In this document: piece by piece, positions 29,062-37,797 of the stretch
Position numbering within the stretch: the stretch's first letter is position 1
Layout: each line of letters starts with the position of its first letter
DNA from: Psychromonas sp.
GTDB lineage: Bacteria; Pseudomonadota; Gammaproteobacteria; Enterobacterales; Psychromonadaceae
Assembly (NCBI GenBank): GCA_023145575.1
Contig: JAGLDN010000049.1
Span: 1 to 45,954 of the forward strand
Direction: 5' to 3'
DNA: 45,954 nucleotides
The notes under the pieces: generated by a model
Seen by the model: only the letters and a program-made list of their open reading frames with translations
Database searches by the model: none
What the model was told of the DNA's origin: nothing
Translations under genes and position numbers: made by a program

Positions 29062-31062
29062 ATGTTTAAAAACAATCCGTTGCTAAGTCTTTTAAAACAA
29101 CAGATACAAAAAGATACGCCTCACCGGAAAGGCGTTGTAAGAGCGACAGATCGCTCCTATGGATTTTTAGAAACACACAATGGTAAACAAATTTTTATTC
29201 CGCCGAATGAAATGAAAAATGTTTTACACGGTGATCGAATAAATGCTCAAATTTTAGAAAATGAAAATAAACATTCAGCAACCCAAATCAAATTAGTGAA
29301 AACAGAAACATCTTTTTTTATCGCTCGACTTTCAATAAAATCCTTGCCAGAAAATAAACCCAAAATCAGCATTTTGCCAACCAATACTTTAATTAAGGGT
29401 TTTTTTAGAATTCAAGGCGTTAACAAGTTGATAGCGGAAGGCTATAAAGATGGTGATTGGATCCGTGTTAAGTTACTTAGCCACCCTCTTGAAAACGATG
29501 CAAAATACAAGGATAAAGGTTTTTTAATTCAGGTGGTTAAAAAAATTGCAATAGAGAATGATCCGCTTGCCAATCGTTTAGTCGCTGTTGAAACGTATGA
29601 CTTGCCAAATAAAGCGCCTAATTTTGAGTATCCCTCTGAGGTGCTTGACCCTGAATTGCCGCGAAAAGATTTAAGCAACTTGCCTTTTTTTACCATCGAT
29701 TGCAGCAATACCCAAGCGATGGACGATGCGCTTTATATTGAAGAAACAGAAAATGGCTGGATAATTACGGTTGCCATAGCAGATCCAGATGCCTTTATTG
29801 AAGCCGATAGTCCAATTGATCAAGAAGCTAAAAAGCGTGGATTTACGCATTATTTGCCAAATTTTAATGTACCGATCCTCCCGCGAGATTTTATCGATAA
29901 CTTATGCTCTTTAAAACAAGGTAAAAAGCGGGCGGCATTATGTTGTCGTATGAAAATAGATCTTGATGGGCAACTTGTCAATGAGCCAGATTTATTTGCA
30001 GCATGGATAACATCACAACACCGCCTTAATTATGAAGATGTTGAACAATTTTTATCCGATGAAGAGCCTACATCAGCGTGGCAACCATCACCAATCCTTG
30101 GCGCGTTATTACAAATGCTTGCAACTGCAACTTTAAAACGCTTACAATGGCGTACTGCTAATAATATTGTTTTTAAATTTCAGCCTGAATACACACTAAA
30201 ATTAAATAATAAAGGTGAGATCGACGAGATCATTTGCGATTCACGCAGCAGCGCTAGGCGACTGGTTGAAGAATCAATGATTGCAGCAAATATCAGTGTT
30301 GCTAATTTTTTAGCAAAACATGCGAATTCTGGTATTTTCAATACTCACGAGGGTTTTGCAAACAATTACATTAATAACGCCGTCACTTTACTCGCTGAAT
30401 ATGGCATAAAAACAGATCCAAGTAAGCTTACTACGTTAGATGGATATACTAAAGCTCATCAACAAAGTACAGCATTACACCATTCTTATTTGCAACATCG
30501 CCTACGAAAATTACTGTCTTATCCCGACATTAAAAATACACCTTGCGCACATTTTGTAATGGGCGTGCAGCATTATGCAACATGGACGTCGCCGATGCGA
30601 AAATATGGCGATTTAATAAACCATCGGTTAATTAAGTCCCTATTATTAAATCAAAGCCCTATCGACATTGATGAAAACCTTGCCACACATCTCAATAAGG
30701 TGAGACGATCTCAACGTTTAGCTGAACGCGATCTGCATAACTTGCTTTATAGTCATTATTTACAAAAAGAAATTAAATCACAATGGCGGTTTAAAGCAGA
30801 AATCTTCGACATCATAAAAGCAGGCTTACGCGTCAAGGTACAAGAAAACGGCGCAACCTTCTTTATGCCAAAAACGCTACTGCTTAAAAAATCACAAGAT
30901 GCTAAATTTATTGAATGCTCTCAGAACTTAGGCTCTGTCACATTTAACAATCAAATAGAGCTTCAACTTGGTGATGTTATCGATGTTTTACTGTATGACA
31001 TTAAACCTGAAACTGGTCAGCTGATAGGAAAGTTAGCTGATCCATTTATTCACGTTGAATAA
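29062..31062 (+). CDS. rnb: Exoribonuclease II, with one active-site Asp replaced
   Basis: Processive 3'-5' exoribonuclease for single-stranded RNA, cytosolic. Order: cold-shock domains at about 1-180 (start MFKNNPLLSLLKQQ, GVVRATDRSYGFLE), RNB catalytic domain, C-terminal S1 domain. Length 666 compares with 644. The metal-binding cluster reads TID-CSNTQAMDDAL. Asp213, Asp221 and Asp222 match E. coli D201, D209 and D210, but the D207 position is Ala219 (codon GCG). The catalytic Arg in TSPMRKYGD and the Glu in LAERD are kept. AAAAGG precedes the ATG. Single gene unit, converging on leuCD. Confidence 0.94.
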   Translation: MFKNNPLLSLLKQQIQKDTPHRKGVVRATDRSYGFLETHNGKQIFIPPNEMKNVLHGDRINAQILENENKHSATQIKLVKTETSFFIARLSIKSLPENKPKISILPTNTLIKGFFRIQGVNKLIAEGYKDGDWIRVKLLSHPLENDAKYKDKGFLIQVVKKIAIENDPLANRLVAVETYDLPNKAPNFEYPSEVLDPELPRKDLSNLPFFTIDCSNTQAMDDALYIEETENGWIITVAIADPDAFIEADSPIDQEAKKRGFTHYLPNFNVPILPRDFIDNLCSLKQGKKRAALCCRMKIDLDGQLVNEPDLFAAWITSQHRLNYEDVEQFLSDEEPTSAWQPSPILGALLQMLATATLKRLQWRTANNIVFKFQPEYTLKLNNKGEIDEIICDSRSSARRLVEESMIAANISVANFLAKHANSGIFNTHEGFANNYINNAVTLLAEYGIKTDPSKLTTLDGYTKAHQQSTALHHSYLQHRLRKLLSYPDIKNTPCAHFVMGVQHYATWTSPMRKYGDLINHRLIKSLLLNQSPIDIDENLATHLNKVRRSQRLAERDLHNLLYSHYLQKEIKSQWRFKAEIFDIIKAGLRVKVQENGATFFMPKTLLLKKSQDAKFIECSQNLGSVTFNNQIELQLGDVIDVLLYDIKPETGQLIGKLADPFIHVE

Positions 31063-31102
31063 TTTATCATTTGTGTGACGATTTCTCGACAACGAGGCTT
31101 GT

Positions 31103-31127
31103 ATTTTGGAAGTCAAAGTTCCAAAAT
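31103..31127 (+). terminator. Probable terminator of rnb
   Basis: A perfect 9-bp stem ATTTTGGAA / TTCCAAAAT with a 7-nt loop starts 41 bp after the rnb stop and is followed by AATTATTTT. The T-run is imperfect. A second small hairpin CTCG-ACAA-CGAG lies just before it. Confidence 0.5.
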
Positions 31128-31135
31128 AATTATTT

Positions 31136-31299
31136 TATACCAATTATAATTAATAGCGGATCTATTTTACGACTGAAAATAACTTATTTTCTCGTTGTAA
31201 ATTTCATAAATAGAATTGCCATTCACATCAGTTTGCGCCTTAACTTAAGCTGTTTTCTCTGCGTAAAACTCACATAACATTCTTAATGTAATTGGTATT
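31136..31299. repeat. MITE with ATACCAATTA inverted termini
   Basis: A 164-bp element begins TATACCAATTATAATTAAT and ends in the inverted form ATACCAATTACATTAAG. It lies between rnb and leuD and has no coding capacity; an open frame at 31071-31277 is an accident of it. Elements with similar ACCAATT ends are common in marine gammaproteobacteria. The same end is doubled in the palindrome at 1584-1607. Confidence 0.6.
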
Positions 31300-31430
31300 A
31301 TAATAAAGCTTGTTTTGGCTCCAGAGCCAGACTAAGGATCTTTGCCCAACTTTGGGTAAATTAAGTACAAACTATCATTCAAACGCAGGTTAAATACTGA
31401 GATTGGTAAATTTACCCAGTGAAATAAATA

Positions 31431-32045
31431 TTACGGCCAAAGCCACGGTAGTTTTTTCTTTTGAGCGTCTTCAAATGCCCTTATTTTATCTTCATGTTTA
31501 AGCGTACAGGCGATATCATCAAGTCCAGAAAGCAATGACTCTTTGCGATAAGAATCAATATCAAAAGAAATGATTGCGCCACTACGCGTTGTTACCGTTT
31601 GATCTTCTAAATCCACGGTGAACTCAACACCCTCATTTTCCTTTATTTCCGACATTAAAGTGGAAAGCTCTGTTTTAGTGACTTTAATTGGTAATATTGC
31701 ATTTTTAAAACAGTTGTTAAAGAAAATGTCAGCAAATTTGGTTGATATAATAGTATTAAAACCATATTCAGCAATTGCCCATTGCGCATGTTCACGAGAT
31801 GAGCCACAGCCGAAGTTTTCTCCTGCGACTAATATTTTAGCACCTTGAAAAGCGATCTTATTTAATTCAAAATCTGGGTTGGGTGTTACGTTATCAGAAA
31901 GAAAACGCCAATTATGAAATAAGTGAATACCAAAACCTGTACGCTCTATTTTTTTCAAGAAGTTTTTAGGAATGATTTGATCTGTATCGACATTACTGCG
32001 ATCCATTAGCGCTGCGATACTTGTATGTTTAATATATGCTTGCAT
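31431..32045 (-). CDS. leuD: 3-isopropylmalate dehydratase small subunit
   Basis: Small subunit of isopropylmalate isomerase (leucine synthesis), cytosol. It carries the swivel-domain motif GENFGCGSSREHAQWAIAEYG (in part) and the N-terminal MDRSNVDTDQIIPKNFL stretch. Length 204 is normal. It begins 11 bp after leuC and is cotranscribed with it. Downstream, the inverted repeat TTGGGTAAATT / AATTTACCCAG (about 31352-31417) spans a 40-nt loop. Confidence 0.96.
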   Translation of the reverse strand: MQAYIKHTSIAALMDRSNVDTDQIIPKNFLKKIERTGFGIHLFHNWRFLSDNVTPNPDFELNKIAFQGAKILVAGENFGCGSSREHAQWAIAEYGFNTIISTKFADIFFNNCFKNAILPIKVTKTELSTLMSEIKENEGVEFTVDLEDQTVTTRSGAIISFDIDSYRKESLLSGLDDIACTLKHEDKIRAFEDAQKKKLPWLWP

Positions 32046-32056
32046 TTATAAAGAGC

Positions 32057-33454
32057 CTATTTCCAATGTCGAATATCAACAAAATGACCTGCAATTGAAG
32101 CCGCCGCAGCCATCGCAGGTGAAACAAGGTGAGTTCGCCCGCCTTTACCTTGACGTCCTTCAAAATTCCGATTTGACGTTGATGCTGCACGTTCTCCCTC
32201 TTTTAATTCATCGCCATTCATTGCTAAGCACATTGAACAGCCTGGATCTCGCCACTCCCAACCCGCATTAATAAATATCTTATCAAGACCTTCTTTTTCT
32301 GCTTGGTATTTAACAGGTAATGAGCCTGGGACGGCAATTGCTTTTATGTCTGCAGCAATTTTTTTACCTTTAATGAGTTTTGCAGCCTCCCGAAAATCCT
32401 CAATTCGGCCGTTAGTACAAGAGCCTATAAAAACAGTATCAATGGCGATATCTGTGATTTTTTGTCCTGCAGTCAAATCCATATATAGTAATGCTTTTGA
32501 ACACGCTTGCGCTTTTATTTCATTATCAAAAGAAGTGGGTGATGGCACAACACTATCTACCGCAATAACTTGTTCTGGAGAGGTTCCCCAAGTAACTTGT
32601 GGTGCAATATCTTCCGCTTTTAATGTAATAGTTACATCAAATTTTGCATTATCATCTGAAACTAATAATTTCCAGTATGCTACTGCGTTATCCCAATCTT
32701 TGCCTTTAGGAGCAAATTCTTTATTTTGTAAATAATCATAAGTTTTTTGATCAGGTGCAACTAAACCTGCTCTTGCGCCGGCTTCAATGGCCATGTTGCA
32801 AAGTGTCATGCGCCCTTCCATCGTAAGATCAGTAATTGTATTGCCAGTAAACTCGATGACATAACCCGTTCCTCCCGCAGTACCAGTGGTAGCTATGATT
32901 GCTAATGCAATATCTTTTGCTGTTGAAAATTCAGATAATTTACCTTCCACTTTTATTAGCATTGTTTTTGATTTTTTTTGTGGCAATGTTTGTGTTGCCA
33001 TCACATGTTCAACCTCAGAAGTACCAATGCCAAACGCTAGCGCACCAAATGCACCATGTGTTGCCGTATGGCTATCACCACAACAAATTACCATGCCTGG
33101 ATGTACAAAACCATGCTCTGGTACAACAATATGAATCACACCATTATTTAAGCTATCGAGTCCATATAGATTAATGTTATGTATTGCACAATTTTCAGTC
33201 ATCGCATCAACTTGTTTTTTTGCAATCGCATCAACGATGTGTGTGCGGTTAACTGTTGGAATACAGTGATCAATAGTTGCAAGAATACTGTGACGATTTC
33301 TAATTTCCCGGTTTTGTAATTTTAGCCCTTCAAACGCTTGAGGAGTCGTCACCTCATGTAATAAGTGTCTATCAACAAATAATAATGGCGCTCCTTCTTC
33401 TGGCTCATAAACCATGTGATCATCCCATATCTTTGTATACATTGTTCTCGTCAT
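32057..33454 (-). CDS. leuC: 3-isopropylmalate dehydratase large subunit
   Basis: Catalytic subunit of isopropylmalate isomerase, converting 2- to 3-isopropylmalate with a [4Fe-4S] cluster. Cluster Cys residues are in GSCTNGRIEDFR and in CSMCLAMN. CGDSHTATHGAFGALAFGIG and NRNFEGRQGKGGRTHLVSPAM are intact. Length 465 is typical. leuA and leuB are not upstream, unlike the E. coli leuABCD operon. Confidence 0.96.
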   Translation of the reverse strand: MTRTMYTKIWDDHMVYEPEEGAPLLFVDRHLLHEVTTPQAFEGLKLQNREIRNRHSILATIDHCIPTVNRTHIVDAIAKKQVDAMTENCAIHNINLYGLDSLNNGVIHIVVPEHGFVHPGMVICCGDSHTATHGAFGALAFGIGTSEVEHVMATQTLPQKKSKTMLIKVEGKLSEFSTAKDIALAIIATTGTAGGTGYVIEFTGNTITDLTMEGRMTLCNMAIEAGARAGLVAPDQKTYDYLQNKEFAPKGKDWDNAVAYWKLLVSDDNAKFDVTITLKAEDIAPQVTWGTSPEQVIAVDSVVPSPTSFDNEIKAQACSKALLYMDLTAGQKITDIAIDTVFIGSCTNGRIEDFREAAKLIKGKKIAADIKAIAVPGSLPVKYQAEKEGLDKIFINAGWEWRDPGCSMCLAMNGDELKEGERAASTSNRNFEGRQGKGGRTHLVSPAMAAAASIAGHFVDIRHWK

Positions 33455-34174
33455 TATAACTCCATTACGGACTTGTTAAATTTCATGTCTTTCAACTTAC
33501 TTAAAGAAGTTGCTCTTTTAGGACTATTTTTACAGCAAGCTGTTAAGTAAAATTATTTAAACACTTAGACAACATATTATTAAGATAAATAAAATGATGT
33601 GTGTGAGTATGAAATTGAACCCTCTATGATCAATTAGCCAAATTGTATTTGTAATTTTATACCCATGTCACTTCGAAATGCAACGTCTGCAAGGAAAATT
33701 GTGCTAATATCCTAGGCATAAAATTGCCCTCTCGATGATTAACTACGTTGATCACCAAAAGCCGAATTAAAATAAAATAAAGACTTTAATTGTTGACGAG
33801 TTTTTCAATTTTTCATGGACAAATATCACATCATTAATAAATTATAATAGATGTTTAACAAAATAAAGATATTCCAGTTATAATCTATAGTCATTTTATG
33901 TCTCCTGTCCTCTGGTGATTTTTCTTACCCTGTTTGGCAAGGCTCTATATCCAGAGCTACACTACCAGATTTGTAAAGAAAATAATGATGTAACAATTAA
34001 CATTTATTTGTGAGCTCTACAGGCAAACGATAAGCGCAGCTAATCGTCGATAGGTAAAATTTTACGTGTCGCTTTTAATCTTAAGATCATCACGGATAAA
34101 AGATCTTGAGATAACCTAGGCTTTAGTCAATTATAGTGTATCAAAATTTATGCTTTAATAATAACGAGAAAATT
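33455..34174. other. leuC-rnd divergent region with long repeat
   Basis: No gene. Near leuC there is a small inverted repeat ACAGC-AA-GCTGT (33532-33543), a possible operator. From 33658 (TATACCCATGTCACTTCG) to about 34115 lies the best-preserved copy of the long repeat family: GTGCTAATATCCTAGGCAT, AAATAAAGACTTTAATTGTT, GATAAGCGCAGCTAATCG, AAAAGATCTTGAG. No leucine-rich leader peptide is visible. Confidence 0.5.
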
Positions 34175-35284
34175 ATGCAGTTTGATATGATAACCTCACA
34201 AGAACGACTTAAATCTTTTATACAAACTATTGATAATTCGACGCTATCTATCGATACGGAATTTGTCAGAACACGTACCTATGTCGCAAATTTAGGCTTG
34301 TTGCAACTTAATCAAAATAATAAAATAACCTTAATCGACCCGATTTTGGTGCCTGATTTAAGTACTTTCTGGAAAACATTAGACTCAAAAAAATGCCTTT
34401 TGCACGCAAGTGGAGAAGATTTAGAGATTATCAGACAGCATAAAGGTGATTTAAATTTTACTTTATTTGACACGCAGATTGCTTGTGCATTTTTAAACTT
34501 AGGTGCCTCTTTAGGCTATGCTAAAATGGTTGAGCTATTAAGAGAGGTAATAGTAGATAAGGGTGAGTCTCGTGCAGATTGGTGCATAAGACCCTTAGGT
34601 GAAAAGCAACTCAATTATGCCGCCACAGATGTTTTACATTTACCATATTGTTTTAGTAAATTAAAAGAGAAATTAATTGAAAAAAAAATGTATGATTTTT
34701 TTCTCGATGAATGCCGATCTACACTTGAAGATAAAATGAAAACACAAAACCCTGACAATGCTTATAAATCACTTAATAATTTATTTAAACTTGATAGGCA
34801 AGCTCTGGCAACAGCCAAAGAAATTGCTAAATGGCGTTTGAATACTGCCAGACAACGTAATTTACCACTTAATTTTGTATTAAAATCGGATCACATTTGG
34901 TTAATCGCTTATTATCAACCCAAAAGTATTGCCGATTTGCAACGCCTACACCTTATGCCGAATGAAATACGTCTTCACGGATCAAGCTTGATAAAAGTAA
35001 TCGAGCGTGTTTTAACTGAAGATCCAGAAAGTTATCCTCAGTTAATTTCTCGTTTAATTGATTTCCCTGCTTACAAAAAAACACTTCAATCGATACGTGA
35101 AAAAGTTAAATATTGTGCAGAGCAATACCAACTACCCATTGAACTTATTGCATCTAAGCGCATTATTAATAATTATTTAAGTTGGTTATGGATAATCGAT
35201 GAGGATCATGATCAGCTAAACGGAAAACCAAAACTATTAAAAGGCTGGCGATTTGAATTAATTGGCCACCAATTTGAACATTAA
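34175..35284 (+). CDS. rnd: Ribonuclease D
   Basis: 3'-5' exoribonuclease that trims tRNA precursors. It has a DEDDy nuclease domain with Asp27/Glu29 in SIDTEFVRTRTY, HASGEDLEII, and the final Tyr/Asp in NYAATDV, followed by two HRDC helical domains. The frame opens with a GTG at 34136, but ATG at 34175 matches the family N-terminus and has a GAGAA box. That gives 369 residues (E. coli 375). ampG follows after 16 bp, so the two are likely cotranscribed. Confidence 0.94.
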   Translation: MQFDMITSQERLKSFIQTIDNSTLSIDTEFVRTRTYVANLGLLQLNQNNKITLIDPILVPDLSTFWKTLDSKKCLLHASGEDLEIIRQHKGDLNFTLFDTQIACAFLNLGASLGYAKMVELLREVIVDKGESRADWCIRPLGEKQLNYAATDVLHLPYCFSKLKEKLIEKKMYDFFLDECRSTLEDKMKTQNPDNAYKSLNNLFKLDRQALATAKEIAKWRLNTARQRNLPLNFVLKSDHIWLIAYYQPKSIADLQRLHLMPNEIRLHGSSLIKVIERVLTEDPESYPQLISRLIDFPAYKKTLQSIREKVKYCAEQYQLPIELIASKRIINNYLSWLWIIDEDHDQLNGKPKLLKGWRFELIGHQFEH

Positions 35285-35300
35285 ACCTTAAAGGAATCCT

Positions 35301-36677
35301 ATGCACGAAAGTCAAAGTTGGAAAAACACCATTCAAAGTTACCTTGATAAACGATTACTTTGGATTTTTTTAATAGGCTGCTCAAGCGGTTTTCCATGGG
35401 TATTGATTGGCTCGGCTATGTCTGGCTGGTTAACAGATGCTGGATTGACACGTACTGCTATTGGTTATTTTGGATCTGTTTTTGTTGTTTATGCAATTAA
35501 TTTTTTATGGGCACCACTTGTTGACAGGGTTAAGCTACCTATATTATATCGTTTATTAGGGCAGCGTCGAAGTTGGATCCTACTTTGCCAATTCATTGTT
35601 TTAGTGTTTACGCTTTTAATCGCAGGCACCAATCCTGCACATGATTTAATGTATACCTCAATACTTGCATTAATTATTGCGACTGCATCGGCAACACAAG
35701 ATATCGCCATTGATGCTTATCGCATTGATACATTTCCAAAATCAGCAAAAATCAACAAACTCCCTCAATCCTCAGCCATGGCTGTTATCGGGTGGTGGAC
35801 AGGGTATTCCTTGCCGGGCTATTTAGCATTTATATCCGCTGATACTATTGGCTGGAATAACATCTATTATGGCATGGCAGGTGTTGCCATATTACTGATG
35901 GTCTTCACGCTTGTAGTGCAAGAGCCAAAATCAGATAGAGAAAAGCTACAAACTCAAGCTGAAGCGCGTCATGCAAAAGTATTAGGAACATCAATGCCTT
36001 TAACTACTTGGCTAAGTGTTACAGTTTTTGAACCATTTTTGGATTTTTTCAAAAGGAATGGCGTTAAAGTTTCGCTAACTATCCTCGCGTTTGTGTTTCT
36101 TTTCAAAATTGGAGAAGCATTTTTAGGGCGTATGTCGATTCCTTTTTATAAAGAAATTGGCTTTAGTAATGAGCAAATCGGTTATTATTCTAAACTCATA
36201 GGTTGGGGAGCAACCATGCTCTTTACATTACTTGGGAGTATGATAAATGTGAGGCTTGGGGTGGTTAGAGGGCTTATGATTGGTGGAATTGCAATGTCAA
36301 CAAGCAACTTAATGTTTTCTTGGATTGCACATGTCGGGCCAAATGAACATTTATTTTTAGCAACTATTTTAATTGACAACTTTACCACTGCATTTTCAAC
36401 GGTTGCCTTTGTATCTTTTTTAACCATGATGACTGGAGAAGCTTTTTCTGCAACACAATACGCCCTCCTCGCTTCATTAGGTAATTTAGGACGAACAACA
36501 CTTGCCTCCTTTAGTGGTGAGTTAGTTGATTATTTAAACAATTGGAGCTTGTTTTTTATTATAACAGCATTAATGGTTATCCCTAGTCTCATTATGCTTT
36601 ATTCACTGCGAAATTTCTTTAATACAATACTGTCAAAAAATGCAAAAATTACAGTAGAAAAAGACAAGAGTATTTAA
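35301..36677 (+). CDS. ampG: AmpG-family muropeptide permease
   Basis: Major-facilitator inner-membrane transporter that imports anhydro-muropeptides for peptidoglycan recycling. It has 12 or more hydrophobic segments. Family stretches GCSSGFPWVLIGSAMSGWL (19 residues), APLVDRV, GQRRSWIL, ATQDIAIDAYRID and the late TQYALLASLGNLGRT are present. Length 458 compares with 491 in E. coli. AAAGGA precedes the ATG. It ends 16 bp from the convergent gene of the secretion island. Confidence 0.92.
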   Translation: MHESQSWKNTIQSYLDKRLLWIFLIGCSSGFPWVLIGSAMSGWLTDAGLTRTAIGYFGSVFVVYAINFLWAPLVDRVKLPILYRLLGQRRSWILLCQFIVLVFTLLIAGTNPAHDLMYTSILALIIATASATQDIAIDAYRIDTFPKSAKINKLPQSSAMAVIGWWTGYSLPGYLAFISADTIGWNNIYYGMAGVAILLMVFTLVVQEPKSDREKLQTQAEARHAKVLGTSMPLTTWLSVTVFEPFLDFFKRNGVKVSLTILAFVFLFKIGEAFLGRMSIPFYKEIGFSNEQIGYYSKLIGWGATMLFTLLGSMINVRLGVVRGLMIGGIAMSTSNLMFSWIAHVGPNEHLFLATILIDNFTTAFSTVAFVSFLTMMTGEAFSATQYALLASLGNLGRTTLASFSGELVDYLNNWSLFFIITALMVIPSLIMLYSLRNFFNTILSKNAKITVEKDKSI

Positions 36678-36693
36678 AAGAATTTATACCCAT

Positions 36694-37668
36694 TTACTGT
36701 TTATCTACGTTAGTCCACGAATATAGGTGCAAGCTTTGATGAAGTTGATCTGAAATAGAGAGTTGCATTGTGTTACCACTGAGTATATTGTTTTCATAAC
36801 CATAATAAATATGCAACAGGTAAAATATCGGTGAGCATGTTCCTAATTCGCCAGTAAGATAACTGATTTGTTTGAAATTACAGGTCAGGTTAATATGACC
36901 ATTGAGTTGATCGTAAGCTGATATCCAAGGGTTAACCTGAGACTGCAAGCCATTACCAGGTGCATAAAATGTAGTAATGATTGGGTCGTTAATATCTTTT
37001 AATTGTTTTGTTGCATTACAAAATAAAGTACTCGAGGCGGTCGTTTCATGTTTTTTAATGACTGTTTCATGACTGTTAAAAAACAAATCCAAACCTGATC
37101 CATTAATAGTTAGCTTGGTAAATATTACAGCCTCTGAAGCAATAAATCCTTCTTCGCCATATTCATCTACACATAAATTTTTTGCGTATAAGTCATCCAT
37201 ATCATGGTAAAGGCTATCAACGCCGAGTAGGTATACAGATGAATTAGGCTCTTTGAAAACTTGCTCAATGTCAGTGAGAGCCAAGCTTAATGCAGTTCTG
37301 CCAAAAGGGAAATATTTTATATCGGACTTATTAAATATCTTTGGGAACTTCTCTTTGAGAGTGTTTTGCCAATCAATAAATAGTGGCGTGTCTTCCCCTA
37401 ACTCTGGCAACAGAACATACAAAGGCTGTGCGTTAAAATCAATGTCATCATTATTTTCTAGACGCGTCAGCATAGCTTCTACCAATAAAATTATTCGTGA
37501 TAATTTGTTATCACTTTCTGCTAAATCGCAAAAATTTGCGGGTACAATATGACCATCATCAAAAGTATACAAAGCATGGTCAACAGGTACCAAATCAATA
37601 TTTAACACTAGTTGCATATCACTCTCAATACCTAGTAAAATGTCACTGTGTTGTAATTTAAAAATCAT
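36694..37668 (-). CDS. Thiolase-fold (ketoacyl-synthase-like) protein of T6SS cluster, no visible nucleophile
   Basis: 324 residues. The middle part LPFGRTA-like FPFGRTALSLALTDIE, VYLLGVDSLYHDMDDLY, and EEGFIASEAVIF follows the pattern of ketoacyl-synthase-like proteins often encoded beside VgrG/PAAR genes. The later GELGTCSPIFYLLHIYYG matches their C-terminal Gly-rich turn. No Cys sits where the condensing-enzyme nucleophile would be, so catalysis is doubtful. AGAGG precedes the ATG. It is last in the minus-strand cluster. The function is unknown; scaffold, adaptor or effector are all possible. The fold assignment comes from motif pattern only. Confidence 0.6.
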   Translation of the reverse strand: MIFKLQHSDILLGIESDMQLVLNIDLVPVDHALYTFDDGHIVPANFCDLAESDNKLSRIILLVEAMLTRLENNDDIDFNAQPLYVLLPELGEDTPLFIDWQNTLKEKFPKIFNKSDIKYFPFGRTALSLALTDIEQVFKEPNSSVYLLGVDSLYHDMDDLYAKNLCVDEYGEEGFIASEAVIFTKLTINGSGLDLFFNSHETVIKKHETTASSTLFCNATKQLKDINDPIITTFYAPGNGLQSQVNPWISAYDQLNGHINLTCNFKQISYLTGELGTCSPIFYLLHIYYGYENNILSGNTMQLSISDQLHQSLHLYSWTNVDKQ

Positions 37669-37797
37669 TAATGCGCCTCTTTTGCGAACATATAGTATAG
37701 GCTTGTGACCTTTGATATAAATGATGTGAAATTGATTTTTGATTTTCTTGCTTACTTTTTGATATCTTTTTGAGTATTCCTTGGTGTGGTTTGTTTT

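Noticed and set aside
31071..31277. 68-codon frame after rnb
   Set aside because: It covers the terminator hairpin and the 164-bp MITE.
33455..33657. Leucine attenuator leader upstream of leuC
   Set aside because: No short ORF with a run of Leu codons and no terminator/antiterminator pair could be seen.
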